DNA of 64,000 bases, from positions 94,282 to 158,281 of the forward strand of contig JAKLHY010000008.1 of NCBI GenBank assembly GCA_022709905.1, read 5' to 3'. How positions within the stretch are numbered: position 1 is the first letter of the stretch; each line of letters begins with the position of its first letter. The translations under genes were made by a program, and so were the position numbers. This document shows, piece by piece, positions 55,784 through 63,482 of this stretch. The notes below the pieces were generated by a model. The model ran no database searches, had not been told where the DNA came from, and saw only the letters and a list, made by a program, of their open reading frames with translations. The stretch comes from Verrucomicrobiota bacterium (GTDB lineage Bacteria > Verrucomicrobiota > Verrucomicrobiia > Limisphaerales > UBA1319).

Positions 55784-57313
55784 TCATGATCCGACGACCA
55801 GATGTCGGTGTTCGGGAAAGACCGGGCGCAGGGCGAGGGACATTGCGTTTTGGAGGCCCTGCAACTCCTGGTAGAGGGCGACATGCTTGCTCTTGGGCTC
55901 GGTGGTTTCCTTGGGATTGAGTTTCACGAAGGCGTTGGTGATGTCCTCGATGGAGGTTTTTTCGCCCTGCTGACGACGCCAGCACCAGAGGGCTTGAAGG
56001 ACAGCGCCGTAAGCGGCCCCTTCTCCAACCTTCAAGGTTACGACTTCGGCATTGAATACATCGGCCATGATCTGGCGCCAGACCTTGGACTTGGCGCCGC
56101 CGCCGGTGGCGCGAATCTGGCGGGCTTTGACACCCAGCTGGGCCAGCCGGCACAAACCGTAGTTCATGCCGAGGGTCACTCCTTCCATGGCGGCTCGCGC
56201 GAGATTGCCGGCCGTCATCGTTTTCTGGTTTAGTCCCAGGAAGACACCTGTGCCGGCTGGGACATTAGGAGTTCGTTCGCCTTCGAGGTAGGGAAGAAGG
56301 AGCACGCCGTCGGCGCCGGGAGCGGTCTTGGCGATGGTGGCGTCCAAGCGGGCAATATCCCATTGGAAACAATCCCGGACCATTTCAGTGGCTACGGTGA
56401 CATTCATGGTGCAGAGGAGGGGAAGCCACCGGTTGGTGGAATCACAAAAGGCGGCGATTTCGCCGAGGGGATCGACAACGGGTTGGCTGGCGCAGGCGTA
56501 GATCGTGCCGCTGGTGCCGAAGCTGGCGGTAATCACGCCTTCCCGGGTGTTGCCTGTGCCGATGGCCCCCATCATGTTGTCGCCTCCGCCGGCGCTGACC
56601 AGAACCGTGTTGGGCAATCCCAGTTCCTTGGCTGTGGCGTCCTGGAGGACACCGACAGGCTCGTCGCTGGGGCTCAGCGGAGGAAGCTTCCCGTCGAGTT
56701 CGGGATCGATGGCTTTCAGAGCGGCCGATGACCATTGGCGTTTTCGGACATCCATCAGGGCAGTGCCGCTGGCATCGCCGTATTCCATGAAAACCCGGCC
56801 GGTGAGCCAAAAGTTCAGGTAATCATGCGGAAGCAGGATTGTGGTAAGCCGGCGGTAATTGGACGGTTCATTTTTCTTGAGCCAGAGAATCTTGGAGGCG
56901 GTGAATCCAGGCAGCACCGCGTTTCCGAGGGCGCGGATGGTCTTCTTAGGTCCGCCGAGCTGGTCTGTGATCTCCTCGCATTCGGCTGCGGTGGTGGTGT
57001 CACACCACAGTTTGGCGGGCCGGATGACTTGGCCTTCCTTGTCCAAAGGCACAAAACCGTGTTGTTGCCCGCTGACGCCGATGGCTTTGACTTCGGTCGC
57101 GCTGGCTTTGGCGGATTGGAGGGCCTCGCGGATGGCCTTTGTGGCGGCTGTCCGCCAGGTATGCGGGTGTTGTTCTTTGGCTCCCGGAGGCAGATGGGGT
57201 AGCAAATCATAGGGTTGGGCGGCTGCAGCCAGCACACGACCGTTTTTTGCATCCACAACCAACACCTTGGTGGATTGGGTGCCACTGTCGATTCCCAGGA
57301 TTAAGTCTCTCAT
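55784..57313 (-). CDS. xylB: Xylulokinase
   Basis: FGGY-family kinase phosphorylating D-xylulose to xylulose-5-phosphate (509 aa). LILGIDSGTQSTKVLVVDA (phosphate-1), GVSGQQHGFVPLD, the Asp of YLNFWLTGRVFMEYGDASGT as catalytic base region, ITASFGTSGTIY (phosphate-2) and IRATGGGAKSKVWRQIMADVF (adenosine/signature) are present; FGGY names come from related blocks. SGQQHG is typical of XylB rather than of glycerol kinase. Starts at ATG 57313, 108 bases after hisS. No xylA in the window. Confidence 0.9.
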   Translation of the reverse strand: MRDLILGIDSGTQSTKVLVVDAKNGRVLAAAAQPYDLLPHLPPGAKEQHPHTWRTAATKAIREALQSAKASATEVKAIGVSGQQHGFVPLDKEGQVIRPAKLWCDTTTAAECEEITDQLGGPKKTIRALGNAVLPGFTASKILWLKKNEPSNYRRLTTILLPHDYLNFWLTGRVFMEYGDASGTALMDVRKRQWSSAALKAIDPELDGKLPPLSPSDEPVGVLQDATAKELGLPNTVLVSAGGGDNMMGAIGTGNTREGVITASFGTSGTIYACASQPVVDPLGEIAAFCDSTNRWLPLLCTMNVTVATEMVRDCFQWDIARLDATIAKTAPGADGVLLLPYLEGERTPNVPAGTGVFLGLNQKTMTAGNLARAAMEGVTLGMNYGLCRLAQLGVKARQIRATGGGAKSKVWRQIMADVFNAEVVTLKVGEGAAYGAVLQALWCWRRQQGEKTSIEDITNAFVKLNPKETTEPKSKHVALYQELQGLQNAMSLALRPVFPEHRHLVVGS

Positions 57314-57421
57314 AAGCGGTGCTATGGATCTTTTCTGTGGCCGGTTAGCATGCCGCAGGGATTCAACGCTGTCCAACTTTTCCTTTGGTTGGGCAACGTT
57401 CCGTGGAAGACCAAGGCAAGG

Positions 57422-58672
57422 TCAGCCCAGCCAGGCGATGAATCCGGGCAAGTCAAGGCTTCGTTCCTCGCGCGAGCTCAGATTCTTTGCCTGAATCCAC
57501 TGGGAGCCGTCCGGAGCGGCGGTGAGTCTGGCTGTGAACCTGGCTTTGCATTCGAGAGCGCGTTTGAACTGTTTTTCGGACCGGGCAGGGGTAAGGGAGT
57601 ATTCCACACTGGCACCGGCCTGCCGGAGTTCCTGAATCAGCCGAAGGGTGTCGGGTCTGCGGGATTCCTCTTCGATAAGGCAAAAGACATCCACGCCGGG
57701 ATTGCAGGTGGGGAGCAGCTTTCGATCTTTGAGGAGTTCGGTAAGGACGACATCTCCGAGTCCGAAACCGAGGGCGGGGAGGTCTACTTTGCCTCCGGAG
57801 ATGAGTTTGACCAGGTTATCGTATCGTCCTCCACCGGCGATGGCGCGGAAACGGCTCTGGCGGTCGAACGCTTCGAAAACCACTCCGGTGTAATAGGCTA
57901 GGCCGCGGATAACGTTGTAGTCAATCGTGACGAAGTCAGCCAGGCCGCGAGCGGAGAGATTGGCCAGAATCGCGCTGAGTTCGGCGGTGGGTTGCGCTTT
58001 TTGAATAAAGTCCCGGACTTCAGTCAGGGTAAAACCGAGGCGTTGAAGTTGTGCGTCGCTTTGCGCCGGATCCTCGCGCTCCAGTTTGTCGACCACTTGG
58101 AAAAACTCGTAAGCCTTGTCCTGGCCGGCGCATTTGCGGTCGTAGAACTGCTGCCAAGCCTGCCGGCTGCTCAGGCGAATATGGAAATCGTTCGAGGTGA
58201 GATTCAGGGCGCGAAGGACATCAATCAGCAGGGCGATGAGTTCGGCGTCGGCGGCGGGATCGGTTTCGCCGAAGAGATCGGCGTTGAGCTGGTAGTGCTC
58301 GCGGAGGCGCCCGCGCTGCTGTCGTTCGTAGCGGAACAACTGGGGAATGGCGAACCACTTGATCGGTTTTCTGTAATTGCGCTCATGGGCCGCCACCATG
58401 CGGGCGAGGGTCGGAGTCATCTCCGGGCGAAGCGCCACGGGGCGATCTCCCTTGTCGGTGAAATTATAGAGCTGGCCCACAATTTCCTCGCCGCTTTTGG
58501 TGGTGATGAGTTCGAGCGATTCGAGCGGAGGACCGTCGTATTCCCGGAAACCGTAACTACGGGCGGTGGCCCGCCATTTCTCGAAAAGATAGTTCCGCAG
58601 ATCCGCGCTCCAAAGGTCGGGATGCGGCACGGGCTCGGGATAGAAATCACGGAATCCTGGCAAACGATCCAT
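57422..58672 (-). CDS. hisS: Histidine-tRNA ligase
   Basis: Class II aminoacyl-tRNA synthetase (416 aa). Motif 1 region (GFREYDGPPLESLELI), motif 2 with FRYERQQRGRLREHYQ (Arg for ATP), the HisRS-specific RGLAYYTGVVFEAF and motif 3 GFGLGDVVLTELL, then the anticodon-binding C-terminal domain (DVFCLIEEESRRPDTLRLIQ). ATG 58672 (MDRLPGFRDFYPE) is preferred over 58693. Sits 72 bases downstream of the IHF/HU gene on the same strand. Confidence 0.95.
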   Translation of the reverse strand: MDRLPGFRDFYPEPVPHPDLWSADLRNYLFEKWRATARSYGFREYDGPPLESLELITTKSGEEIVGQLYNFTDKGDRPVALRPEMTPTLARMVAAHERNYRKPIKWFAIPQLFRYERQQRGRLREHYQLNADLFGETDPAADAELIALLIDVLRALNLTSNDFHIRLSSRQAWQQFYDRKCAGQDKAYEFFQVVDKLEREDPAQSDAQLQRLGFTLTEVRDFIQKAQPTAELSAILANLSARGLADFVTIDYNVIRGLAYYTGVVFEAFDRQSRFRAIAGGGRYDNLVKLISGGKVDLPALGFGLGDVVLTELLKDRKLLPTCNPGVDVFCLIEEESRRPDTLRLIQELRQAGASVEYSLTPARSEKQFKRALECKARFTARLTAAPDGSQWIQAKNLSSREERSLDLPGFIAWLG

Positions 58673-58744
58673 AAACAACAAAAAGGGCGCCAAGCCTTCA
58701 TCAGCCGGAACGCCCGCGCAATATGGGATGGTCTCAGGCCACGG

Positions 58745-59059
58745 TCAAGGTTTTGTTGCGGGATCGGGTAAAGGCGGCGAGAGTTTGAAAACCACTTCAC
58801 GCATTTCCTTGCCGGGTTTGAATTTGACAACGACTCGCGTGGGGATGCGGACATCGACAGCGGGCGCGTTGGGATTCCGGCCGATTCGCGGCTGGCGCGT
58901 TTTGATTTCAAAAACCCCAAAATTACGCAGCTCGACCTTTTTGCCGGTGGCGAGAGATCCGGAAATGGCATCGAGCATTTTTTGAATGATCGACAATACA
59001 TCTTGCTGGATTAAGCCCGTTTCATTGCTTATCCGCATCACCAAATCGCGTTTTGTCAT
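58745..59059 (-). CDS. HU/IHF-type nucleoid DNA-binding protein
   Basis: 104 aa DNA-bending protein. MTKRDLVMRISNETGLIQQDVLSIIQKML gives the N-terminal helices; GKKVELRNFGVFEIKTRQPRIGRNP is the beta-arm core with the RNP-type tip (RxGRNP) that enters the minor groove, and the C-terminal VKFKPGKEMREVV is usual for IHF/HU. The long Pro-rich tail is extra. AGGAGG lies 6 bases upstream of the ATG, one of the strongest ribosome binding sites in the window. IHF versus HU not decided. Confidence 0.9.
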   Translation of the reverse strand: MTKRDLVMRISNETGLIQQDVLSIIQKMLDAISGSLATGKKVELRNFGVFEIKTRQPRIGRNPNAPAVDVRIPTRVVVKFKPGKEMREVVFKLSPPLPDPATKP

Positions 59060-59462
59060 AAAAACCTCCTGGGAAGATCCTGGTCCGCCTCTGAGGGATC
59101 AGGATATCTATCCAGCTGAAATACAGAACTTTCCATCTTCGGTCAAGCCGGAAATGCTCTGGAAGTCCGGCGGAGCGACAAAATTCTTCCGAGGATCAAA
59201 TTCTTGGTCAAACCATGGAGTCCTTTCCCTTGGCATCCGGGCAGCGAAATCACTGAACCGATCGAGCTTGAGCCACAACCACAGCGTTTCAGCCCAATGT
59301 AAGTCCGGCGAATTACCGGACAAGCATGGTTCGATGCGGCGGGCGGCTAAAACTGTAGTCAAAACTGACGGAGTGGAATGGGGCGGCGATTCGTTCGGTG
59401 GCGACATGAAGAAGGGCCGGGGGATTCCTCCACCGGCCCGTGGTTAGCGGAGCGATTGGTTG
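59060..59462. other. Intergenic stretch beside an IS21 remnant
   Basis: No convincing gene. A GC hairpin (59414-59439) and the end of the decayed istB lie at its right edge. A 99-codon minus-strand frame at 59108-59407 shows no recognised family and is left out. Confidence 0.4.
59414..59439. terminator. GC hairpin downstream of the istB remnant
   Basis: GGGCCGG (59414-59420) and CCGGCCC (59433-59439) form a 7-bp stem with a 12-base loop, a short distance past the istB stop (minus strand). It may be a terminator or part of the IS end; no U-run follows. Confidence 0.3.
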
Positions 59463-59843
59463 TTAGGGCTCCTGGATTTGATCCTTCATCCGATAGCTCT
59501 TGCCCTCAATGGTGACGGTCTCGGCATGATGCAGCAATCGATCCAGCACTGCGGAGGTCAAGGAGAGGCGAAAGAGATTTTGCACGTGTGGCCGGTTGAT
59601 CTTTTTGGGCCAGCTCCAGTCGAACTGCTCGAGGGTTTTAATCACGGGAAAGCGCGCCCCCTGGAGCCGTCGCTGAGTGGCCCGGTCTTTGCGCCGCAGC
59701 GCTTCGCCCTAGACCAGACGGCCCAGATAGTCCAGGGGTGTCCAGTTTTTTTCCGCCGCTTCCTTGGCCAGGGTTTGGAAGTGCTCCCGAAAATACGAGA
59801 GTTTCAGGAGCAACAGATCGGTCTGTAGTTGGGCATCTTTCAT
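59463..59843 (-). pseudogene. IstB-like (IS21 helper ATPase) remnant, core deleted and with internal stop
   Basis: The N-terminal end (ATG 59843: MKDAQLQTDLLLLKLSYFRE, then WTPLDYLGRLV) and the C-terminal end (LDRLLHHAETVTIEGKSYRM) are recognisable IstB ends. Between them the Walker A, Walker B and sensor parts, normally well over 100 residues, are gone: VIKTLEQFDWSWPKKINRPH-VQNLFRL runs directly into SLTSAVLDRLLHH. In addition codon 45 is an in-frame TAG at 59709-59711, probably from GAG. The gene cannot make an active helper. istA stop overlaps its start (ATGA), the usual istA-istB coupling. Confidence 0.8.
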
Positions 59844-60001
59844 GCTGGCGTGGAGGGGTCGGGAGGGTTGTGGGTTTTGGGGGCGTCGTAAAGGGACAGA
59901 TCCGGAGCGGGGAGTTCCAACTCCAGCAGGTCTTGTTGGTGCGTGAGATGCAAGGCGCCGGGCTCCTGGGGCGGATGCTGGCGCTGGGCTAAGTGTGGCA
60001 T
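59840..60001 (-). pseudogene. IstA C-terminal remnant
   Basis: Open frame of 53 codons ending in the istB ATGA overlap, with DLLELELPAPDLSLYDA, which resembles the C-terminus of IS21 transposases. The transposase core (DDE catalytic part) is missing upstream. Only short matching, so this is moderate. Confidence 0.4.
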
Positions 60002-60489
60002 GCAGAGCCAACTGTCGCCAAGACAACTGACTTGATGGCAGTTGGATGTGTAATAAGGCAGTTCAGTTATCTGCCTCAGCGCCGGTTTTCAAGCCCCTTT
60101 TTTGCCCGCATGCCACCGGCTCTTCCTATCACAACCACACACTGTGGCCGGCAGACTCCACGATCGCGGTTTGTTTGCAGGACAAGAGCAGAGGTTCCCG
60201 CCCCGACGCGCAGCGACTTTTCCCAGAAGAGCTTGATGGCACAGATGGCCTGCGTGGAAGTTTGGCGGGCCGCCTCGTGTTCAGGTTAGCCCTGAGGGTT
60301 CGTCAGTGAAATCGCACGATTTTGCCAGAGAATCAAAGAATGGAACTCCGTCGCTCCGGTCTTTCCGCCGCGTAGCGGCTTAGGTCCAGGCAACCGAAAC
60401 AGCTGAATCGCTCAGAAACAAATCAAGCGCCAGCGGCGGTCGACTCCGGTGGATAACCTATCTCTGCGTTGGGCGAGATCTACGCGCCG
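60002..60489. other. Region without a recognisable gene
   Basis: About 490 bases between the IS21 remnant and the hicBA promoter. Open frames here lack family resemblance. AGGCAG (60056-60061)/CTGCCT (60071-60076) form a small hairpin of unclear meaning. Confidence 0.35.
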
Positions 60490-60518
60490 TTGACGTACCG
60501 GGTTTTTCACGCATTATT
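60490..60518 (+). promoter_or_regulatory. Candidate promoter of hicBA
   Basis: TTGACG (60490-60495), 17-base spacer, ATTATT (60513-60518). Transcription would start around the hicB ATG at 60525, and no Shine-Dalgarno sequence is present, so the mRNA may be leaderless. The -10 is imperfect. Confidence 0.35.
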
Positions 60519-60524
60519 GTCTCC

Positions 60525-60740
60525 ATGAAAGGCGAGTTTACCGCAATTATCGAGGAAGCGCCGGAAGGCGGGTACTGGGCGATTTGCCCGGAGGTTCCCG
60601 GTGCAAATGGTCAAGGGGAGACAGTCGAAGAGACGAAGGCGAACTTGCGTGAGGCCATACGGCTCATCTTTGAAGACCGTGTTGAGGATGTTCGACGAGG
60701 ACTTCCCAACGATGCCATCCAAACCGTCGTTGATGTCTGA
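60525..60740 (+). CDS. hicB: HicB-family antitoxin
   Basis: 71 aa, single HicB-like domain: FTAIIEEAPEGGYWAICPEVPG, GANGQGETVEETKANLREAIRLI. This fold neutralises HicA. It lacks the C-terminal DNA-binding (ribbon-helix-helix or HTH) domain of long HicB proteins, so autoregulation may need another factor. Its stop TGA overlaps the hicA ATG by one base (TGATG). Confidence 0.85.
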   Translation: MKGEFTAIIEEAPEGGYWAICPEVPGANGQGETVEETKANLREAIRLIFEDRVEDVRRGLPNDAIQTVVDV

Positions 60741-60919
60741 TGAAGAGGCGCGATTTGGAAAAGCGCCTGCGGCACGCTGGGTGTTACCTGAAGCGCGAGG
60801 GTAGCTCACATTCGCTCTGGACCAATCCACGGAACGGCGTGGTGGAGGCCGTTCCGCGCCATCCCGAGATCAAGGAACCGCTTGCATGGAAGATTCTGAG
60901 ATCCCTCGGAGCAGGTTGA
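60740..60919 (+). CDS. hicA: HicA-family mRNA interferase toxin
   Basis: 59 aa. MKRRDLEKRLRHAGCYLKRE opens a dsRNA-binding-like fold; GSSHSLWTNP contains the conserved active-site His (G-x-S-H) and RHPEIKEPLAWKILRSLG ends it. HicA cuts mRNA and tmRNA. Order here is hicB-hicA, the reverse of the classical E. coli hicA-hicB. The downstream gene starts inside its 3' end. Confidence 0.82.
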   Translation: MKRRDLEKRLRHAGCYLKREGSSHSLWTNPRNGVVEAVPRHPEIKEPLAWKILRSLGAG

Positions 60920-61517
60920 GGAAGCCCAACAAGTGGCTTGTTCCGTTTTCCTGCGCACTCGTGGCTTCTCCAATATTCGTCCTCCTCCACGAGATAGGGC
61001 ACTATGTTGTCGGTGTGTGTCTCGGATTCAGCGCGACGCTCCATTATGACCAAGTGACCGGAACCATGCCCAAGGAGGCGCTCACTTGGAGAGGAGACGC
61101 TCTCCAGGCGAGCGCCGGACCTCTGGTGCAAGTCGTGATGGCGGTGGCGGGTTTTGCATGGCTGCGCAGCCTGCGCCACCACCGCTGCGAGGCTACCGTT
61201 ACAATTAAGGATTGGCTCGCGACAGTTCTTGTCGGTCTGAATGCAGGCCACTGGCTCCGGGGCTTTGCGGACCCGTTTGGTTATCGGCAGCTCATAGATG
61301 AGGCCCGCGTGTCCGGAGCCATCGGGCTGCGGCCAACTGTTCTCCCATGTTTTTTGCGTTTGTAGCCGTCGTCGCCCTCCTGGTGGCCATGCGGTTGCAT
61401 CCGCCCGGAAGTCGGTTGCTACCTTTCGTGTCGATGGCTGCAGGTGGTGCCATCGGCTTTGTCGTTCAGATCCAAAAGGTCATTGCTCAGGTCCGTTCCG
61501 AAGGAACTAACAAGTAG
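60886..61517 (+). pseudogene. HEXXH-type membrane metallopeptidase-like gene, frameshifted
   Basis: First frame (from ATG 60886; TTG 60916 is an alternative after hicA): membrane helix SCALVASPIFVLLHEIGHYVVGV with HEIGH (HExxH, M50-like zinc motif), then a loop and helix VQVVMAVAGFAWLRSL. It stops at 61365 with LPCFLRL. A second frame from ATG 61346 continues plausibly with two hydrophobic helices (FFAFVAVVALLVAM, FVSMAAGGAIGFVVQI) to TAG 61517. The break is at a run of six T near 61348. Either a frameshift mutation/sequencing error in one gene, or two short proteins. Overlap with hicA is 34 bases. Confidence 0.55.
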
Positions 61518-62002
61518 ATGCACCGAACCACTGCCCCGCACGCTGCAGTTTCGACACTGCCGGTTTTTCGGGAGCTTGGATTCGCAGCCAAAGGTCGTGG
61601 TCGGCAGTGGTCGGTGATCTGGCGTTCGGCGAAAGCCAGTGTCGTCTGTGATCTTGCAGGATTTGTGGTTGTTTCGCGCCAAAGGCGCCAGGACTCGACA
61701 GCGAAGGGCAACGCCCTGGTAACTCGTGGCCCCCATATGTTTTACGCCCTGAAAGGGCAGAACGGGCATGGGTTTAGCCCTTACAGGGCAAAGGTACAGA
61801 TGGGTGACCGGCCTTCCCAGGGCGTTGCCCGTGGGCTGTTGAGTATTGGCACCTTTGGTGCGACGTCGAACCAGTCAATGAAACCAAAATCGCCGAACCA
61901 ATGGATCGAGCCAATGCCGAGGAGTGCAGTCAGCCGGCGCTTGCAGTCGAGGGCCATAGGAGCACCCCTCGGCATGGCTCATCCTGGTCGTTGGGCTATT
62001 CC
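61518..62002. other. Spacer holding a dispersed-repeat-like element
   Basis: No conserved gene. A 162-codon plus-strand frame spans it but its only notable sequence comes from the nested inverted repeat at 61706-61830, so I do not call it. Confidence 0.4.
61706..61830. repeat. Nested inverted-repeat element built of four small GGGC/GCCC hairpins
   Basis: Outer arms GGGCAACGCCCTGG (61706-61719) and CCAGGGCGTTGCCC (61817-61830) are perfect 14-base complements. Inner arms GCCCTGAAAGGGC (61746-61758) and GCCCTTACAGGGC (61777-61789) match at 12 of 13 positions. Each arm can also fold on itself (GGGC-aac-GCCC; GCCCT-gaa-AGGGC). From memory, translated pieces such as ALKGQN occur widely in Verrucomicrobia/Planctomycetes annotations, suggesting a dispersed repeat family; copy number here is not known. 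Confidence 0.6.
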
Positions 62003-63223
62003 ATGAGTGCCGTCGTCTCTGCAACCACCGTGGCGGTCTTGGTTTCCGCCGTTGCTCTTTTTTCTGCCCTTGCGGCGCCTCCAGCTTCGATGGATCAAAC
62101 CCTCGAACCCATCCGGAAGAAGAACCGCCTGCCGGCGCTCGCTGCAGCGGTAGTTCGGAATGGCCACATTGTCGCCTCTGGTGCGTCGGGTTTCCGCAAG
62201 GAGGGTTCGCCCGAACGCGTGACAGTGAAGGACCAGTGGCATATTGGTTCGTGCACAAAGTCCATGACTGCGGCACTCGCCGCCATGATGGTGGATGAAG
62301 GCCAGTGGCGCTGGGACATGAAGGTGACGGAGATGTTTCCTGAGCTTGCCGACAAGATTACTCGCGAATGGCGAGGCGCGACACTCGAAGAATTCCTGAC
62401 GCACTACAGCGGCGCTGGCAACGAAGACTGGTTTGACGCTGGGATCTTGGCGTGGGCGAAGATGCCTCCGTTGAAACAGCGCGCGGCATTCGTTCATGAT
62501 TGTCTAATTGGGCATGCGCCAACAACAAAGCCGGGCACCGTGTGGAAATACGACAACGCGAATTATATAGTCGTCGGCCATGCCATGGAGCTGAAGCTGA
62601 GGCAGCCGTGGGAAGACATCATCCGCGAAAGGCTGTTCAAACCGCTGGGCATGGACTCGGCGGGATTCGGTCCACCCGCAAGAGGCAGAGCGATTGACGA
62701 ACCTTGGGGCCATGTGGTCGTCGAGGGAGGAAGAATAACTCCCATGCCGCCGGACGCCACTGGGGAGGCGGGGATTTGGGTTGCAGAAATGCAGCAGAAG
62801 GCGATGGCGGACAACCCTGCCGCTCTCGGTCCGGCGGGCATGGTGCATTGCAGCATCGGAGATTTGGCGAAATATGCCACTTGGCAACTCCGTGGCGCCC
62901 GTGGTCAGGGCACCCTGCTCAAGGCGGCCACTTTCAAGAAACTCCATACTCGTTTCAAGAAGGATGGCAATTATGCCTTTGGGTGGTCTGTTGAACATCG
63001 TGACTGGGCCGGCGGCGATAGCGATGAATCGGGTGAAAGCCCGAGGAGCAAAGGGGATCATGAAAATGAGAACAATGAAATCCGAACAACTGTTCATGGT
63101 GTTCACCGACAGCCCGAAAGGGGGCCGGAGCGAGGAATCTCACGTCCTAACGAGAGAGGAAACGCCGACACTGCAGAAAGCCAAGGACAAGGAGTTCAAG
63201 GAATTCATAGCTGCAAGAGCTGA
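62003..63223 (+). pseudogene. Secreted serine hydrolase (beta-lactamase/PBP4-like), 3' end replaced
   Basis: From ATG 62003 with a signal peptide (AVVSATTVAVLVSAVALFSAL). Serine beta-lactamase-like fold: HIGSCTKSM (SxxK nucleophile, about residue 85), WKYDNANYIVVGHAM (Y-x-N, about 180), PLGMDSAGFGPP, and up to FGWSVEHRDWAGGD (about 335). The expected H-x-G motif and last roughly 80-100 residues are missing: from about 63018 the frame reads SDESGESPRSKGD..., part of the group II intron remnant. The original enzyme is truncated and the fused tail is not homologous. Probably inactive. Confidence 0.75.
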
Positions 63224-63482
63224 CTTAGGTCAGTTGATGGAAGGGATCACCTCGGAGATCAATCTCCAGGTGGCCCTCAGGAAAGTCGTTCAGAACAAAG
63301 GAGCCCCCGGAGTGGACGGGCAGAGTGTAAAAGAGGTGGAAGAGTCCCACGAAATACTCGTGCCCAAGCTGCGGAGGGAACTTTTGGCCGGAACCTACCA
63401 ACCTGGGGATGTTCGCCGGGTCTGGTTACCCAAACCCGGGGGAGGTCAACGAGGGTTGGGAATTCCGACGGTGAGTTCATAA
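63060..63482 (+). pseudogene. Group II intron reverse transcriptase/maturase N-terminal fragment
   Basis: ATG 63060 with AGGGG just before it. GQLMEGITSEINLQVALRKV, VQNKGAPGVDGQSVKE and YQPGDVRRVWLPKPGGGQRGLGIPTV are the RT-0/RT-1 region of LtrA-type maturases. The catalytic YADD part, X domain and HNH are absent because the frame ends with SS-stop at 63482, exactly where the serine-recombinase gene begins. The 5' RNA domains I-III, normally 400-600 bases before the ORF, are also absent: only about 45 bases separate the hydrolase from this start. Confidence 0.75.

Noticed and set aside
59108..59407. 99-codon minus-strand frame next to the IS21 remnant.
   Set aside because: No motif, no ribosome binding site and no family that I recognise; could be debris.
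62990..63482. Complete group II intron.
   Set aside because: No 5' GUGYG start with domains I-III before the ORF and no catalytic RT part or domain V in the window; only a fragment is supported.
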